The translations under genes were made by a program, and so were the position numbers. A DNA stretch of 64,000 nt from Diogma glabrata (Eukaryota; Arthropoda; Insecta; Diptera; Cylindrotomidae). This document shows positions 10,877 through 20,675 of the stretch, piece by piece. Position 1 is the stretch's first letter. Each line of letters starts with the position of its first letter. The stretch spans positions 161,115,058 to 161,179,057 of the forward strand of contig OY856188.1 of the NCBI GenBank assembly GCA_963693315.1. Direction: 5' to 3'. Under the pieces are notes generated by a model, which saw only the letters and a list, made by a program, of their open reading frames with translations, was not told where the DNA came from and did not search any database.

Positions 10877-12749
10877 CACCCCTATCTTCGGCGAACAACC
10901 CTATTGAATTTTTTTTTGGATTTTGATGTTGTACTAGTGCTTATTTGTTTTGTCGAGATGTCTACTCTCAAATGGTATATCGATTTCAATGATTTATTGT
11001 TATTTAGCAGCTTAAAATTGAGAAAAACCGAAAAAAAAATTTTTCGAATCTCGAACTTGTCGATTTTTTTTCATTTTTTTCAATTTTTTAGAAAATTATT
11101 GTAATAATTCATAATATTTTGATGAAAAAACTTACTTTGGTATAAAATAAATAAATTTGAATGAATTTACTTAAATTGGAAACAACGCTAAAATTGAATA
11201 AAATAAAAAAAAAAAAATACTGTTACGTATTCAAACAAAAAAATTTACAAAATCTAAAAGTTCACAGCATACAGGTATTTGAAATACCCGACCAAAACGA
11301 CTGAAGGTTGGTGGAGAGAGGGGTAGGATAAAGTGAGCCTGTACAAGAGCAGCAGAGCTCGTTCTGTTGTAGTAGTAAATATCTATACGTCTAGTTGTGT
11401 GAAAGTATTTTTTCAGTTTGTGATGCGTCTGTTACATATTATATACTTATGTACTTATGTACTTATATACTTATGTTATGTTATGTTATATGTATGTTTA
11501 TAATAATGAAATCTAGATGTCACTAGTAACTTTAATTTGTATACATATACATTCGTATATGTATACGTATGCATTCGTGATGCAACATTAAATAAAATAT
11601 ATTGTTGTTAGCTGACGTACTTCCGGCATGTTAAAAATAAATGGTCAAAACTGATGGACGTGTTTAATTTTGTATTCTTTAAACATCCTATAAAATATAA
11701 ATAGAAAATAATAACAGCGTCCTTTGTAAACGCACGTGGTAATTGAGTTTTCGATTAAAATTAAACGAATTGTTAATTGACAATAGTTTACTGCCGTTGG
11801 ATAATAACAAAGTAAGTAGAGTATTAATGTGTAGCCTTTAACATTGCCAGTAGCTTTTATAATTTTAATATTATTGTAAATTCATATATGATAATTACAA
11901 TTCTTAAATGTTACAATAATGTTTTGTTTTGATGTGTACGCTTGAAGCTACAACTATCGTATTCTTAATTTCACCAAAATCGAAGTAACATTTCAGAAAA
12001 TATTTACTGTACATCTAAAATTTATTTTAGATTTTCATAGATTTAAGTGATTCTGAAGATATTGATAAAGAGCCAGCAGAGAATATTGACATCAAAGTTG
12101 AAGAGCCTGAAAATGCCAATGATTTTGAAGATAATACAAAATTTGAGAGTTTGATCGATGAAGAAAACGAACCACAACAAAAGAGGCCTAAAATTGATTA
12201 GATTTTAACATTTATTTTATTGATTTTTCTTTTTGTAAGCAATACACAATGAATATTAATAAAGTAAATATTTGAAAATAAAGTAAGGAATTCGTAGCCA
12301 ATATATATAAATTGTATGTTGTATTTTATCATATGTATTTAGAATAATTTAATATGCATGTAAAGTTTTCGAAACTTAACTGTAGCTTATGAAAATTAAT
12401 AAAGTACTTTTAATTTCCATGTAAATGTTAAGTTTCATGAAGTTTTCCCAACCGTTCCGTTATGAACTTCATTCAAATTTATTTTATTTTATACCAAAGT
12501 AAGTTTTTTCATCAAAATATTAGGAATTATTAACATAAATATGCAAAACAAAATGAAAAAAATCGACAAGTTAGAGATCCGAAAATTTTTTTCTTCGGTT
12601 GTTCTCAATTTTTGGCTGCTAACTAACAATAAAAATCATTAAAATCGATATACCATTTGAAAGTAGACATCTTGACAAAAAAATAAGTACTAGTACAATA
12701 TCAAAATCCGAAAAAAAATCAATAAAGTTGTTCGCCGAAGATAGGGGTG
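10877..12749. mobile_element. Fold-back element with inverted arms of about 290 bp
   Basis: The left arm starts CACCCCTATCTTCGGCGAAC at 10877 and runs to about 11170. The right arm, about 12466-12749, is its inverse complement and ends GTTCGCCGAAGATAGGGGTG. Paired landmarks include TACTAGTGCTTATTTGTTTT and AAATAAGTACTAGTACAATA, and CTTACTTTGGTATAAAATAA with its inverse. The interior of about 1.3 kb contains a spliced-looking exon (12031-12201) and several AATAAA signals. It sits within the CR1-A reverse transcriptase. 12750-13136 is also foreign to CR1-A and may be an outer right extension whose left counterpart is missing. Confidence 0.75.
12031..12201 (+). CDS. Terminal exon of an unrecognised acidic nuclear-type protein
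   Basis: Preceded by TTTATTTTAG, a good 3' splice site, 57 codons stay open and end in TAG at 12199-12201, with AATAAA-type signals shortly after. The 56 residues are very acidic. They begin IFIDLSDSED, a classic hydrophobic-plus-acidic SUMO-interacting motif layout, then IKVE at residues 21-24, which fits the psi-K-x-E SUMO-attachment consensus, and finish with KRPK at 51-54, a possible nuclear localisation signal. A candidate upstream donor (AAAGTAAGT) lies at about 11808, but I found no clear first coding exon. It lies wholly inside the fold-back element, so it may be that element's own gene or a captured host exon. Confidence 0.4.
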   Translation: MFIDLSDSEDIDKEPAENIDIKVEEPENANDFEDNTKFESLIDEENEPQQKRPKID

Positions 12750-13136
12750 TTTTTTCGGAAAAATGCTAAAATCTCGAAAAATATTTATTTTTCATAATTG
12801 AAAAAATTCATGCTTATTATGTGCAAATAATTACACACTTTCACAAAGTTTCATTTGAATTAAATAATTTTCACGTGAGAAAAAAATAAAAAACAGAAAA
12901 ACCGGTTTTTCGTCATTTTCTCGCAAACTTTGAGGTTATGTCGAAAAATGTTTGCAATAAAAGTTTTAGATTTTTTTATTATCTAGAACTTTTGTATGAA
13001 ACACTTTTCTCTAGGAGGCCTCGTTTCGCCACAAATAACGAAAAACGGTTTTCATCCCTTACATAGCACCCTATTTCACTACTTCCGTTCATCTCAAGTT
13101 CGAAAGTTTTTTTTTTCATTGTTTATGACCTCAACT

Positions 13137-13400
13137 ATATATTCCAGCCGGCCGTTGCCTGCTACTAATTTTTTCATCTCAAAAAGGTAACGGCCCCAGC
13201 CTAAAATGGAATAGATTGCCGGCATCCTTAGTCTCAGGTGACTTCAACCCGCAGAGGTTTAAAAAAGCGTTCATCATGACTTTAGAACGCCAGTTGTTGT
13301 GTGACCTAGGTCTAGACCTAGATCTTAAAAGGTATTTATGTGTTGTTGTGACACATATTGTAAACCCTATAACACAACACATTTTATTCAAAAAAAAAAA
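13137..13400 (+). pseudogene. CR1-A RT C-terminal end and 3' region
   Basis: After the fold-back insertion the CR1-A frame resumes: the conserved WNRLPASLVSGDFNPQRFKK block (ending near 13275) is the usual C-terminus of CR1/jockey-type polyproteins, followed by the family 3' region and an A-rich tail. Frames are shifted before the block, so it is not joined to an intact upstream part. Confidence 0.8.
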
Positions 13401-14027
13401 TAAATAAACCGATTAAATAGAAAAAAACAATGATTATACAACGCATATAATTGTTGTTGTTTTCTTAGAAAGGACAGAATAATCTTTTTGGTAGATTTGA
13501 TTTCTATAAACTTTTTTACAGTTAGCTCACAGATACACATTATTCGTTATTTTGTTTTTTGGAACATTCCCCCGATAAGAGAGGGTTAGAATAATATCGA
13601 TTTTTCTAGATTTTACGGAATAGTATTTAAGCAGGTATTTTAAGCCGAATGAAATTATTTCTAAACAAAAAGTTGTACCGTGCATATAAAATCGTGTAAA
13701 TAGAAATTGTTTTAAAATTAGTTTTTATAAATAAAGTTTTAAGTGTTATTTAGTTGAAATATTTTGGGTATTAGTTTGGAAGCTGTGTTCTGGAAATTTC
13801 TACAATAAATAGTTAGAGTTTCGAAGCTGTTGGAAGAATATTCTAGTTAGGAATATTGTTTGTTGTATTGTTTTCCTGTTATTGTGAAACAATTAAGATG
13901 TTGAATACTTAATAAAACCTGGTGTGTTTGCTTACTAATTAGTGATCGAACTCAGAAGGAGATGGGGAATTGCGTTTATCGAATTGAGAGTAAGGCCAAT
14001 TCGAAGTAAGGTTGGAAAAACGTAATA

Positions 14028-15562
14028 ATATCATTGCCAATAATAGTGATATGCGTATGTCACTAGCCTAGGCGAAATCTTAGGTATGCTGGCGGACGAA
14101 CTTTAATCTTAATTACTAATTATCTTATTTTAATATAAATGTTAATCGATTAAATATATTCATTTGAAAGTTTAATTGAATCAAAAGTCAAACCAGAAAT
14201 TTTGTTGGTCAATTACTTTTGGAACCAAAAAGGTGGAACAGAATACATACAACAAAATATTTTCTGTTATATTTCAAAAACTATGAACATGGAAATTAAA
14301 CAAAACATTGCTATCTTTTTAAAAAATATGTCTAATTGATAAGACATTCCACTCGAGCGGGTAGAAAAATCATTTTCTATTTTCCACTTCATTCAGTTAC
14401 AAATTTCAGAGATGCCATTTTATAGTTATACATATATAGTTTTAACTGCATATTTAAAAATATGGCGCTCTGAAAATCGTCAAAACAAACCTCGATCACA
14501 AAATTGTTGATTATATTAATTTAATTAATTGAACAAAAAACACTGTTTTCGTTTAAAACTTTGAGATACACATAATATCATAAGCAGATAAAACACAATA
14601 AAACTTGTTTCAATTTAGTTTAATGCATACATATGTAAAAAGATACTGTTTGTTGATAAACAAATTCTGATAAAAAATAATCGTTCTTTAGGCACAATTT
14701 GACAACAGGAAAGAATACAGAAAAAAGCTTTACACCAATTGCAACAAAAGGTGCAACACTCCCTTTATTGGATAAAGAAACCACGTCGACTGTCTTCACT
14801 GCTTCAGTCTCTTCGCGTCATGGTTGGTATTTGATGAAGTCCTGAACAAAGCGTCTTATCGCTAAGGGAGCAACCTATTTCAGGAAAGTTGCTAAGTATT
14901 CTTCTTTAAATAACTGGAGTAGAAATTAACAAAGTTCCGAACAAAATATGACGCTGTTCGATATGTAAACAATCAGCAAAACCTCGGTATCTTTGAAATC
15001 CAACGGCTAGTATGAAGTCACATGAGAAACTAAACTAAGCTTGCAAATCATAAACAATGAAAAACAAGCTACATAGCGTCTTGCAGTGTTAATTTAGCCA
15101 ACATAACAAACAACCAATAACACGGCATTTAACGTATAAATCGCAGGGGGTGATGGTATTCTGTCGGTTTTCCGCAAAAGGGCCTGAGAACCATCCTCAT
15201 ATATCTCAGGAGTTTGTACAAAACAAACTTCAACCTTGGATTTTTGTGAGTAATTGAACTCAAGTAACTAAGGAAGCAATTTGATTTGATTCAATTCTAA
15301 GGTATGGTTGGAATTATTTCAGAGAAAAACTCTGTTTTGCTCGTTTTACGTGTTTCGATTTGGGGATTCGAAAACGTAACCTTATCAATGGCAGTGAGTT
15401 CAAATCCTTTGGCAGACACACTATCCACTTCGCCACATTCGCGATGATATTATGAAGTTGAAACTTCATCATCACTCTATTTACTTAAGTTGAATTCGAA
15501 ACTGTCATTAGCCGCCTATTTTTCGGAAATGTTTTAACATTATTTTGGGCATGAAATTTCTA
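14028..15562. other. Spacer with one tRNA-like module
   Basis: No gene recognised. At 15385-15447 on the minus strand, TGGCGAAGTGGATAGTG looks like a tRNA A box and GATTTGAACTC like a weakened B box. Together they resemble a tRNA-derived SINE head or a tRNA relic; no cloverleaf could be drawn. Confidence 0.4.
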
Positions 15563-15775
15563 TACAGTACTATTTTGTGAGTTCATAGGATGTGTAATAT
15601 TTCTATTATAGTTTTTAAAAATTCCCCAAAATGTTGTTTAAATATGCAAGCGCATATATGAAAATAATTGACCAAGTGTCGCTCATTGATTTCGCATTGA
15701 TTGATCGCACTCGTGACTTAGGATGTTGACGATAATAGAAATATTACACATCCTATGAATTCACACAATACTGTC
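15563..15775. repeat. Inverted repeat with arms of about 45 bp
   Basis: 15563-15610 (ending GGATGTGTAATATTTCTATT) is closely inverse to 15732-15775 (beginning ATAATAGAAATATTACACAT), with about 120 bp between. It could be the ends of a small MITE pointing inward, or a hairpin. No ORF. Confidence 0.7.
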
Positions 15776-15839
15776 TAAACTTTAATGGAAAAATCCTCAA
15801 CATAAAGAAATGTTTAAGAAAACATCAACCTAAATCTGA

Positions 15840-16075
15840 CTTAGAAAATGTTCATGAACGTACAACCAATGAAGTAGAATGGCCATCCCATTTTCAAAAT
15901 CCAAAATACGGCTCATAAAGTTCAGTCTATCTAAACAATCCCTTCATCGAGTGAGGAGATTTGTATTTTTATCACACATTAAAGTCAATGCCGTTATCAA
16001 TAAACTAAAATTTAGCAAAAGACCAGGGGGTACCGATGCAATCCTGCACATCTATTTAAAAAGCGTATTAAAAGC
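15840..16075 (+). pseudogene. RTE-type polyprotein fragment
   Basis: This matches the segment before the RT core of the RTE element at about 37385-37545: the nucleotides CGAGTGAGGAGATTT and then the peptide INKLKFSKRPG-TDAI correspond to IKKLKNGKSPGIDGIPAELF there. Only about 80 codons remain, and a one-base change shifts the frame at the GG run near 16026. Confidence 0.7.
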
Positions 16076-16081
16076 GCAAAT

Positions 16082-16290
16082 CCTTAAAATCAATGCGACC
16101 CAAGCGTCTGTTCTCCATGTTAGGGGCGGCTTGGAGCGGGCGTCTGTCTTGGATCAAGCGGCTTGCTATATAAACGTGTAAAAAGGTGGTTTTTGGTAAC
16201 CTTAAGATGCAGAACGGACCCATTCACGACAATTTGGGTTGGGCCTAAGGTTAACACCCTAACCCCGGAAAAAATAAAGCGACGCTGATG
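16082..16290 (+). mobile_element. RTE 5'-region fragment (promoter unit)
   Basis: Contains AAGCGTCTGTTCTCCATGTT, GGGCGTCTGTCTTGGATCAA and GCTATATAAACGTGTAAAAA, the same 5' leader that precedes the endonuclease of RTE-2 (35690-35900) and, inverted, RTE-1 (26240-26380). Here it follows an RT fragment directly, which is the wrong order for one element. Confidence 0.75.
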
Positions 16291-16639
16291 TATAGGCTGA
16301 CTTCACCACAGCTCTGGAAACATATTGTTCTGGATATTTAATGAGCTAATATCCATCAAATACTTTAATTAAAAGCTAACCAATGTTGTAGATTTCACGT
16401 AGTTCTAATTATAAAAATATTAAAGAGAGCAGTAGTATTCCAACTAGGGCATCCAAAACCGGTTAAGGTTAACCAATTAACCGGTTAAATTTCATAATCG
16501 GCTTTACGATTAATCGACTTACAATTAATCGGTTAAAATGTTTCTTGGAAAGTTTTTAAAAAAAGAACATTGGAATACACAAACTAATTTTCATCCAAAT
16601 TTCTTAGAAAATTTATAAAAAAAAGAACATTGGAATTGG

Positions 16640-16843
16640 TTTTCGAACCTCAAGAGCAATTTTTGATGCAACGAAAGAGATAGCTCCTGTTCTTGAAAAA
16701 TTGTATGAGGCAGTTGTTTCAAACCGACCGACATCTGTCGCGAGTGAAAGGGTGTTTTCGGTTACTGGAAATTTTGTGACAAAAATAAGATCTTGTTTAG
16801 AATTGAATACACTTATAGTGAATTCTTTTCGACTGTACTGAAC
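16640..16843 (+). pseudogene. hAT transposase C-terminal (dimerisation) fragment
   Basis: The plus frame reads LEKLYEAVVSNRPTSVASER followed by VFSVTGNFVTKIRSCLELNT and a stop at about 16841. This is the conserved P-TS---ER-FS--G-----R--L block of the hAT dimerisation region. Nothing of the DDE catalytic core is visible upstream within the element. Confidence 0.85.
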
Positions 16844-17088
16844 ATTGTCGTTTATACAAAATAAATAAAGCTGATTTGATAGTTTATTACAGGGGCACTC
16901 AACCTTTTCGACCCAAAGAGCTACTTTTTTTCCTAAACGAATGGCGATCGACAAGTAATTAAAATATAATAGTAATTAAAAAATTAAATAATAATTATTA
17001 TAGTAATTAAAAAATTAAAAAATGGTTTTCATTGAAAAAAACACTTCTTTATTATTTTAATGAGAAGATTGATATTGAATATCATCAG

Positions 17089-17382
17089 CTATTTTTGAGT
17101 ATATTCGGGTTCATAATTACTTACAGCTAAACGCAAGCAATCATCAAGATGATTTTCAGTCCTACTTGGACGGTATTTAGATTTTGCATAATCCATTTGA
17201 GAGAATGACGATTCACATAAAAACGTTGACCCAAAACATGAATTTATTCTAAGATAGACATCTTTTAAAACTGGATATTTTTCATTGAAAATATTGTTCC
17301 ATATATCAAATTTATCACGCGATTTCAAGCCAATGTCGCTTTGTAATTCAATTAAAATCATTTCTAAGCTACCTACATCCAT
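17089..17382 (-). pseudogene. hAT transposase C-terminus (GTF2IRD2/ZBED-type)
   Basis: The 97-residue frame contains FGSTFLCESSFSQMDYAKSK followed by YRPSRTENHLDDCLRLAVSN, the C-terminal block of the hAT transposases related to GTF2IRD2 and SCAND3/ZBED9-like proteins. Length is a small fraction of a full transposase. No catalytic core is readable upstream on minus. Confidence 0.85.
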
Positions 17383-18511
17383 ACTAAATGTTTTTCCGAT
17401 TAGTAGAGCCCTCCATATTTTCTATATTTATTTTAGAAAATGGTGAAGTTAAAAATGAAGTAGTTGGAGTCTACAAATCTTTGTTTAAAGGAAAAGGAAA
17501 ATGCTCTCCAAAATATTACTAAATTGTTGGTAATCACACATTTCCATATTTGACTTCATTTCGTCTGTTAAATTCGAAAAATGAAATTTAATCTTCCAAT
17601 ACCTAGTATTTTCCAACTGTTACTTATTAGTCGAGAAAACTATTCAGAAAACGTTTACATTTAGGTAAACGATTCCTTTCAATAACTACAACTGTAACAA
17701 CCTAATGTTTGCCAACCGAAATATTCCTATATTGATCCACAATACTTCTATAATTAGCGATATCTAGCATGCAATAACCTGACATATTCCAACTGTTTAA
17801 TTATTTGGGAGTAGCTGAATCTGAATTCACTCAGAAACATGTTCTTCAATTGAGGACCTTGCAACAAAATAAGGGCTTATCCAAATTTTAGACGTTGTTC
17901 TTTGTTCCTAGTTAAAAGTGTTTCTCATAATATGTTTTTCTGTAAATTAGTTACCAAAATGTATGAAAATCATTCTTTTAACTTACTTGAAGATATTTTT
18001 GACACACTTATAATTTAATGATCCAGCGCCTTGTTTCACCTACAGATACAAACCATCAACGAGATCCCACATTCAAAGCTAACTAATTATTATCACTCAA
18101 AATATACATTTTTAAGCTAAATATTATGCAACACTGTTTTTTGACGCACTTTAGCTATCGAACCCATCGCCGGTTGGTCTCTCCGCAGTAACGAAACATA
18201 TAGTTAACTCGTTAGCTTTAATTCTTTACGGTTGATAAACATACAAACTGCATCGTTTTGGTAAAATGAGTGCTATCGTGTTTTTCAAAATCTAATTTTG
18301 CCCCATGGCCATTGATAAAATTGTATCCGTAATAGAAAGCATATAAAAATGCAGGAACAAATAAATAGTTATTTAATAAAATGTTTCTGCATTGAATTAA
18401 GTTTTATTCGAAACCATGTTTGGTGTAAAAATAAAAAGTTAAAACACTTAAATTGCATCAAAAATATTATTTTTATACGAATATAACATAAATAAAACCA
18501 AATAATACAGC

Positions 18512-18843
18512 AAGAGCCCGCGACGGCCAGACCTTCGTTATTTTATAAAAGCTGAACGTTTTTCTGCGCATACTCAAGTAGGAACGATACCCTACTCAGG
18601 TAAGAACGATTAGCGACATATGAAGTTTGGATCATGGTGGCTTTGGCAGGGAGCAGGTAACAGAGGGGCAATCCAAAGTTTCGTGAAAGTATAAAAGGCA
18701 ATTTTTTTTATATATTCTTCGGGATAGTATTAGAAGTCACGTCACCCATTGCCAGACACTTACTATCGTGGTAACCCCCTGCCAGACATCCTTAAATTTG
18801 AACAAATTGATAAAGTTCAAGGGTCAGGCCGTCGCGGGCTCTT
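18512..18843. mobile_element. Small inverted-repeat element, third nesting level
   Basis: The ends are AAGAGCCCGCGACGGCC at 18512-18528 and its exact inverse complement at 18827-18843; the next bases (AGACCTT against AAGGGTCA) also partly pair. About 330 bp, no ORF, notably GC-rich tips in AT-rich DNA. It lies inside the inner hAT. No clear target duplication. Confidence 0.75.
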
Positions 18844-19679
18844 CGTCTATAATCAAAGTAGGCTATTTTTCCAACATTAAAATAATAAATTTCAAAATTT
18901 CTGCTGACAGAATTCTATCAACAGAATTCTGTGGACAGAATTTAAGTGAATGAAACCTTTGAAAAACTCTGTCGAAGATTTAAATCAATCGACAGAAATT
19001 TCGATCAAAATTGTGTTGGATGATGTCGATTCTGACAACAGAAAAGGTTTTTTCGACAGAAAAACAACCTACAGCAAATCCAGGCTTAAATTTAAACTAA
19101 ATATACTAGATTTCAACAAAAATATTTATATGGAATAAAAACTTCTCGCGATCGACTTAAATTTTCTTTGCGATCGACCAGTCGATCGCGATCGACGGGT
19201 TGGGCACACCTGGTTTATTATATATAAAACACTAAATTATTAAGTAATTTAAAAAAAAACTACATTCCTGAAATTTGAATTAAAAATGATTGGGTTAGTT
19301 AATTTGGCGAATCAAAAATTAGAGAACTAAGTCTAAATAACCAAATATACATTTTATAATTTATATTATGTTTATTATTTTTAATTAATTAATGCATATA
19401 CATATTTAAAAACAAATATCTCAATTAACCGATTAATCGGTTAACTAGTTAATTAAATAAAAATTTAGTCGATTAATCGGTTAATGAAAAAGTCGATTAA
19501 TTGGATGCCCTAATTCCAACACACATAAATTCTGTTGTACGAAAAGTGAAAAAAAAAATTTAACCAGAAGTGACAAACTGGAAGTTGGAATGCAGAACTG
19601 TTGTGAGCCGTACTAAATGTTTATGTACCAAGTTTCATCCAATTGGATTATCAGATACATATGTTATTTTTTTTTTTTA

Positions 19680-19708
19680 AGGGCGTTCATGCTCCATGTA
19701 GGAGCGTT
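19680..19708 (-). pseudogene. RTE-1 last codons, separated by an insertion
   Basis: On the minus strand the frame at 21722-21750 reads SLA, and across the inverted-repeat element it resumes as TLLHGA with a TGA stop, matching the usual RTE ending (RTE-2 ends KSLHGM). The inserted element therefore cut the gene nine codons or fewer from its stop. Confidence 0.8.
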
Positions 19709-20184
19709 CCCAGGTAACAATTTAACCTAGGTAATCATTGAGTAAAGCTTTAAAAGAGGAATTTAAAATGGAAGGGGAAATTTAAAATTCTTGAACTATG
19801 CATGCGAAAAGTTTTATACAAGCTCTACTCAAGGAGAAAAGGCGTATGAAAAAATATTCTTTATTCAAGAAGGCATATATAATGCTTTATACATGTTTTA
19901 TATAAGTGTTTGAATAAAGTGGTACATAAGTTGTTATTCAAGGCTTATTCAAATACTGTCAAAATGTTACTTGAATAAAGTGCTTGAGTAAATCTTTTCT
20001 CAAGAGAATTACTCAGTGCCTATTCAAGAAGCGATGCCACTGAAAAAAAAATTGGTGATTGTTTCCTTTAGTTATTTTGGTTAATTGGCGCATTAAACTC
20101 CTTTTTTTTGTATATTGCTGCTATTGAGTTAATCTTTTATCGGAAATAACAATTTATTTTACACATTTCGCATCTTTACAAACG

Positions 20185-20275
20185 CTTGTAGCTGGGATCG
20201 AACTCGTAACCTTTGATTTTCCAGGACCGCACGCTATCCACTTCTCTATTTAGCAGCTGTCATAAAGAAAATGGA
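20185..20275 (-). other. tRNA-like module
   Basis: The minus strand has GAAGTGGATAGCGTGCGGTC (A-box-like) followed 30 bases later by GAGTTCGATCCCAGC (good B box). The stems do not close into a cloverleaf, so this is more likely a tRNA-derived SINE head or relic than a working tRNA gene. Confidence 0.4.
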
Positions 20276-20589
20276 AACTTAATCACTATTGTTTAACAAA
20301 TTATTTGTACACATTTCAAGTTTCGGACCACTACCACGACTATGAATCAATTTTTATTCAAACATTTTGATTAAGAATGCATATAAAAGTGTACTAATGG
20401 TTTCCTAAAATGAGATTATATGGGTTTTTGTTAAAAATAATATTGGTTATGATTGAGGACACTCTCGAAATGAAAATAATTTTGCGTATTCATATACGAT
20501 ATCTACGCATGTGTTTTCATTCAATTGTACGATTAAAAATGATTAAAGAATAAAAATAAAATAAAAAAAAGGAAAATAAAATTCATAAA

Positions 20590-20675
20590 TAAAAACGTGC
20601 CTGGCAGGAATCGAACACAGACCCTCTTCCTCATCGTTTACCCTTACGCACTCGTTTATTAAATCAATTTCCACG
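20590..20675 (-). other. tRNA-like module
   Basis: The minus strand has GAGTGCGTAAGGGTAAACGA followed by TGTTCGATTCCTGCCAGGCA, which contains a near-consensus B box (GTTCGATTCC). As with 20185-20275, a full cloverleaf is not apparent. Confidence 0.4.

Larger units (their letters stand above)
9336..13401 (+). mobile_element. 5'-truncated CR1-like non-LTR retrotransposon (family CR1-A)
   Basis: The insertion is bounded by an exact 12-bp duplication, AAATAAACCGAT, at 9324-9335 and 13402-13413. It has no endonuclease, so it is 5'-truncated, and it ends in an A-rich tail at 13390-13401 after a 3' region containing GTGTTGTTGTGACACATATT. The same 3' region recurs at 30725, 31640, 46330, 48290, 52490 and 57440, so I treat it as the family hallmark. 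The body is split by a long-inverted-repeat element beginning at 10877; RT sequence resumes at about 13137. Confidence 0.85.
8954..14027 (+). mobile_element. LTR-like repeat, copy B/C, internally duplicated and interrupted
   Basis: The left part 8954-9335 matches copy A from its TGTTA tip. After a CR1-like insertion the repeat resumes at 13402 with the duplicated target AAATAAACCGAT, continues TAAATAG (as in copy A), then restarts at 13428 (CAATGATTAT) and runs to the CGTAATA tip at 14027. The segment 9070-9328 is therefore present twice (again at 13428-13690). Bases ATAT flank both outer tips (8950-8953 and 14028-14031), consistent with a 4-bp target duplication of an LTR-type insertion. Confidence 0.6.
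16890..19212 (-). mobile_element. Inner hAT transposon (nested)
   Basis: Left terminus CAGGGGCACTCAACC, right terminus GGTTGGGCACACCTG, flanked by an exact 8-bp duplication GTTTATTA (16882-16889 and 19213-19220). GCGATCGAC motifs cluster at the ends (16941 and 19146-19196). The transposase remnant lies on the minus strand at 17089-17382. The CAGGGG..CAACC type of terminus is typical of Charlie/SPIN-like hATs. It inserted into the outer hAT downstream of its C-terminal coding fragment. Confidence 0.92.
16445..19512 (+). mobile_element. Outer hAT transposon
   Basis: The termini are TAGGGCATCCAA and TTGGATGCCCTA. They are flanked by an exact 8-bp duplication, ATTCCAAC, at 16437-16444 and 19513-19520, the hAT signature. 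Both ends carry clusters of TTAACCGGTTAA/GATTAATCGGTTAA-type palindromes (16458-16540 and 19425-19500), likely transposase-binding repeats. A hAT transposase C-terminus is encoded at 16640-16843. Most of the interior has been replaced by a second hAT, so the element is defective. Confidence 0.92.

Noticed and set aside
16613..16954. Minus-strand frame of 113 residues
   Set aside because: Antisense of the hAT C-terminal fragment on plus, which has the conserved motif.
20185..20675. Functional tRNA genes
   Set aside because: B boxes look good, but acceptor, anticodon and T stems do not pair; kept only as tRNA-like modules.
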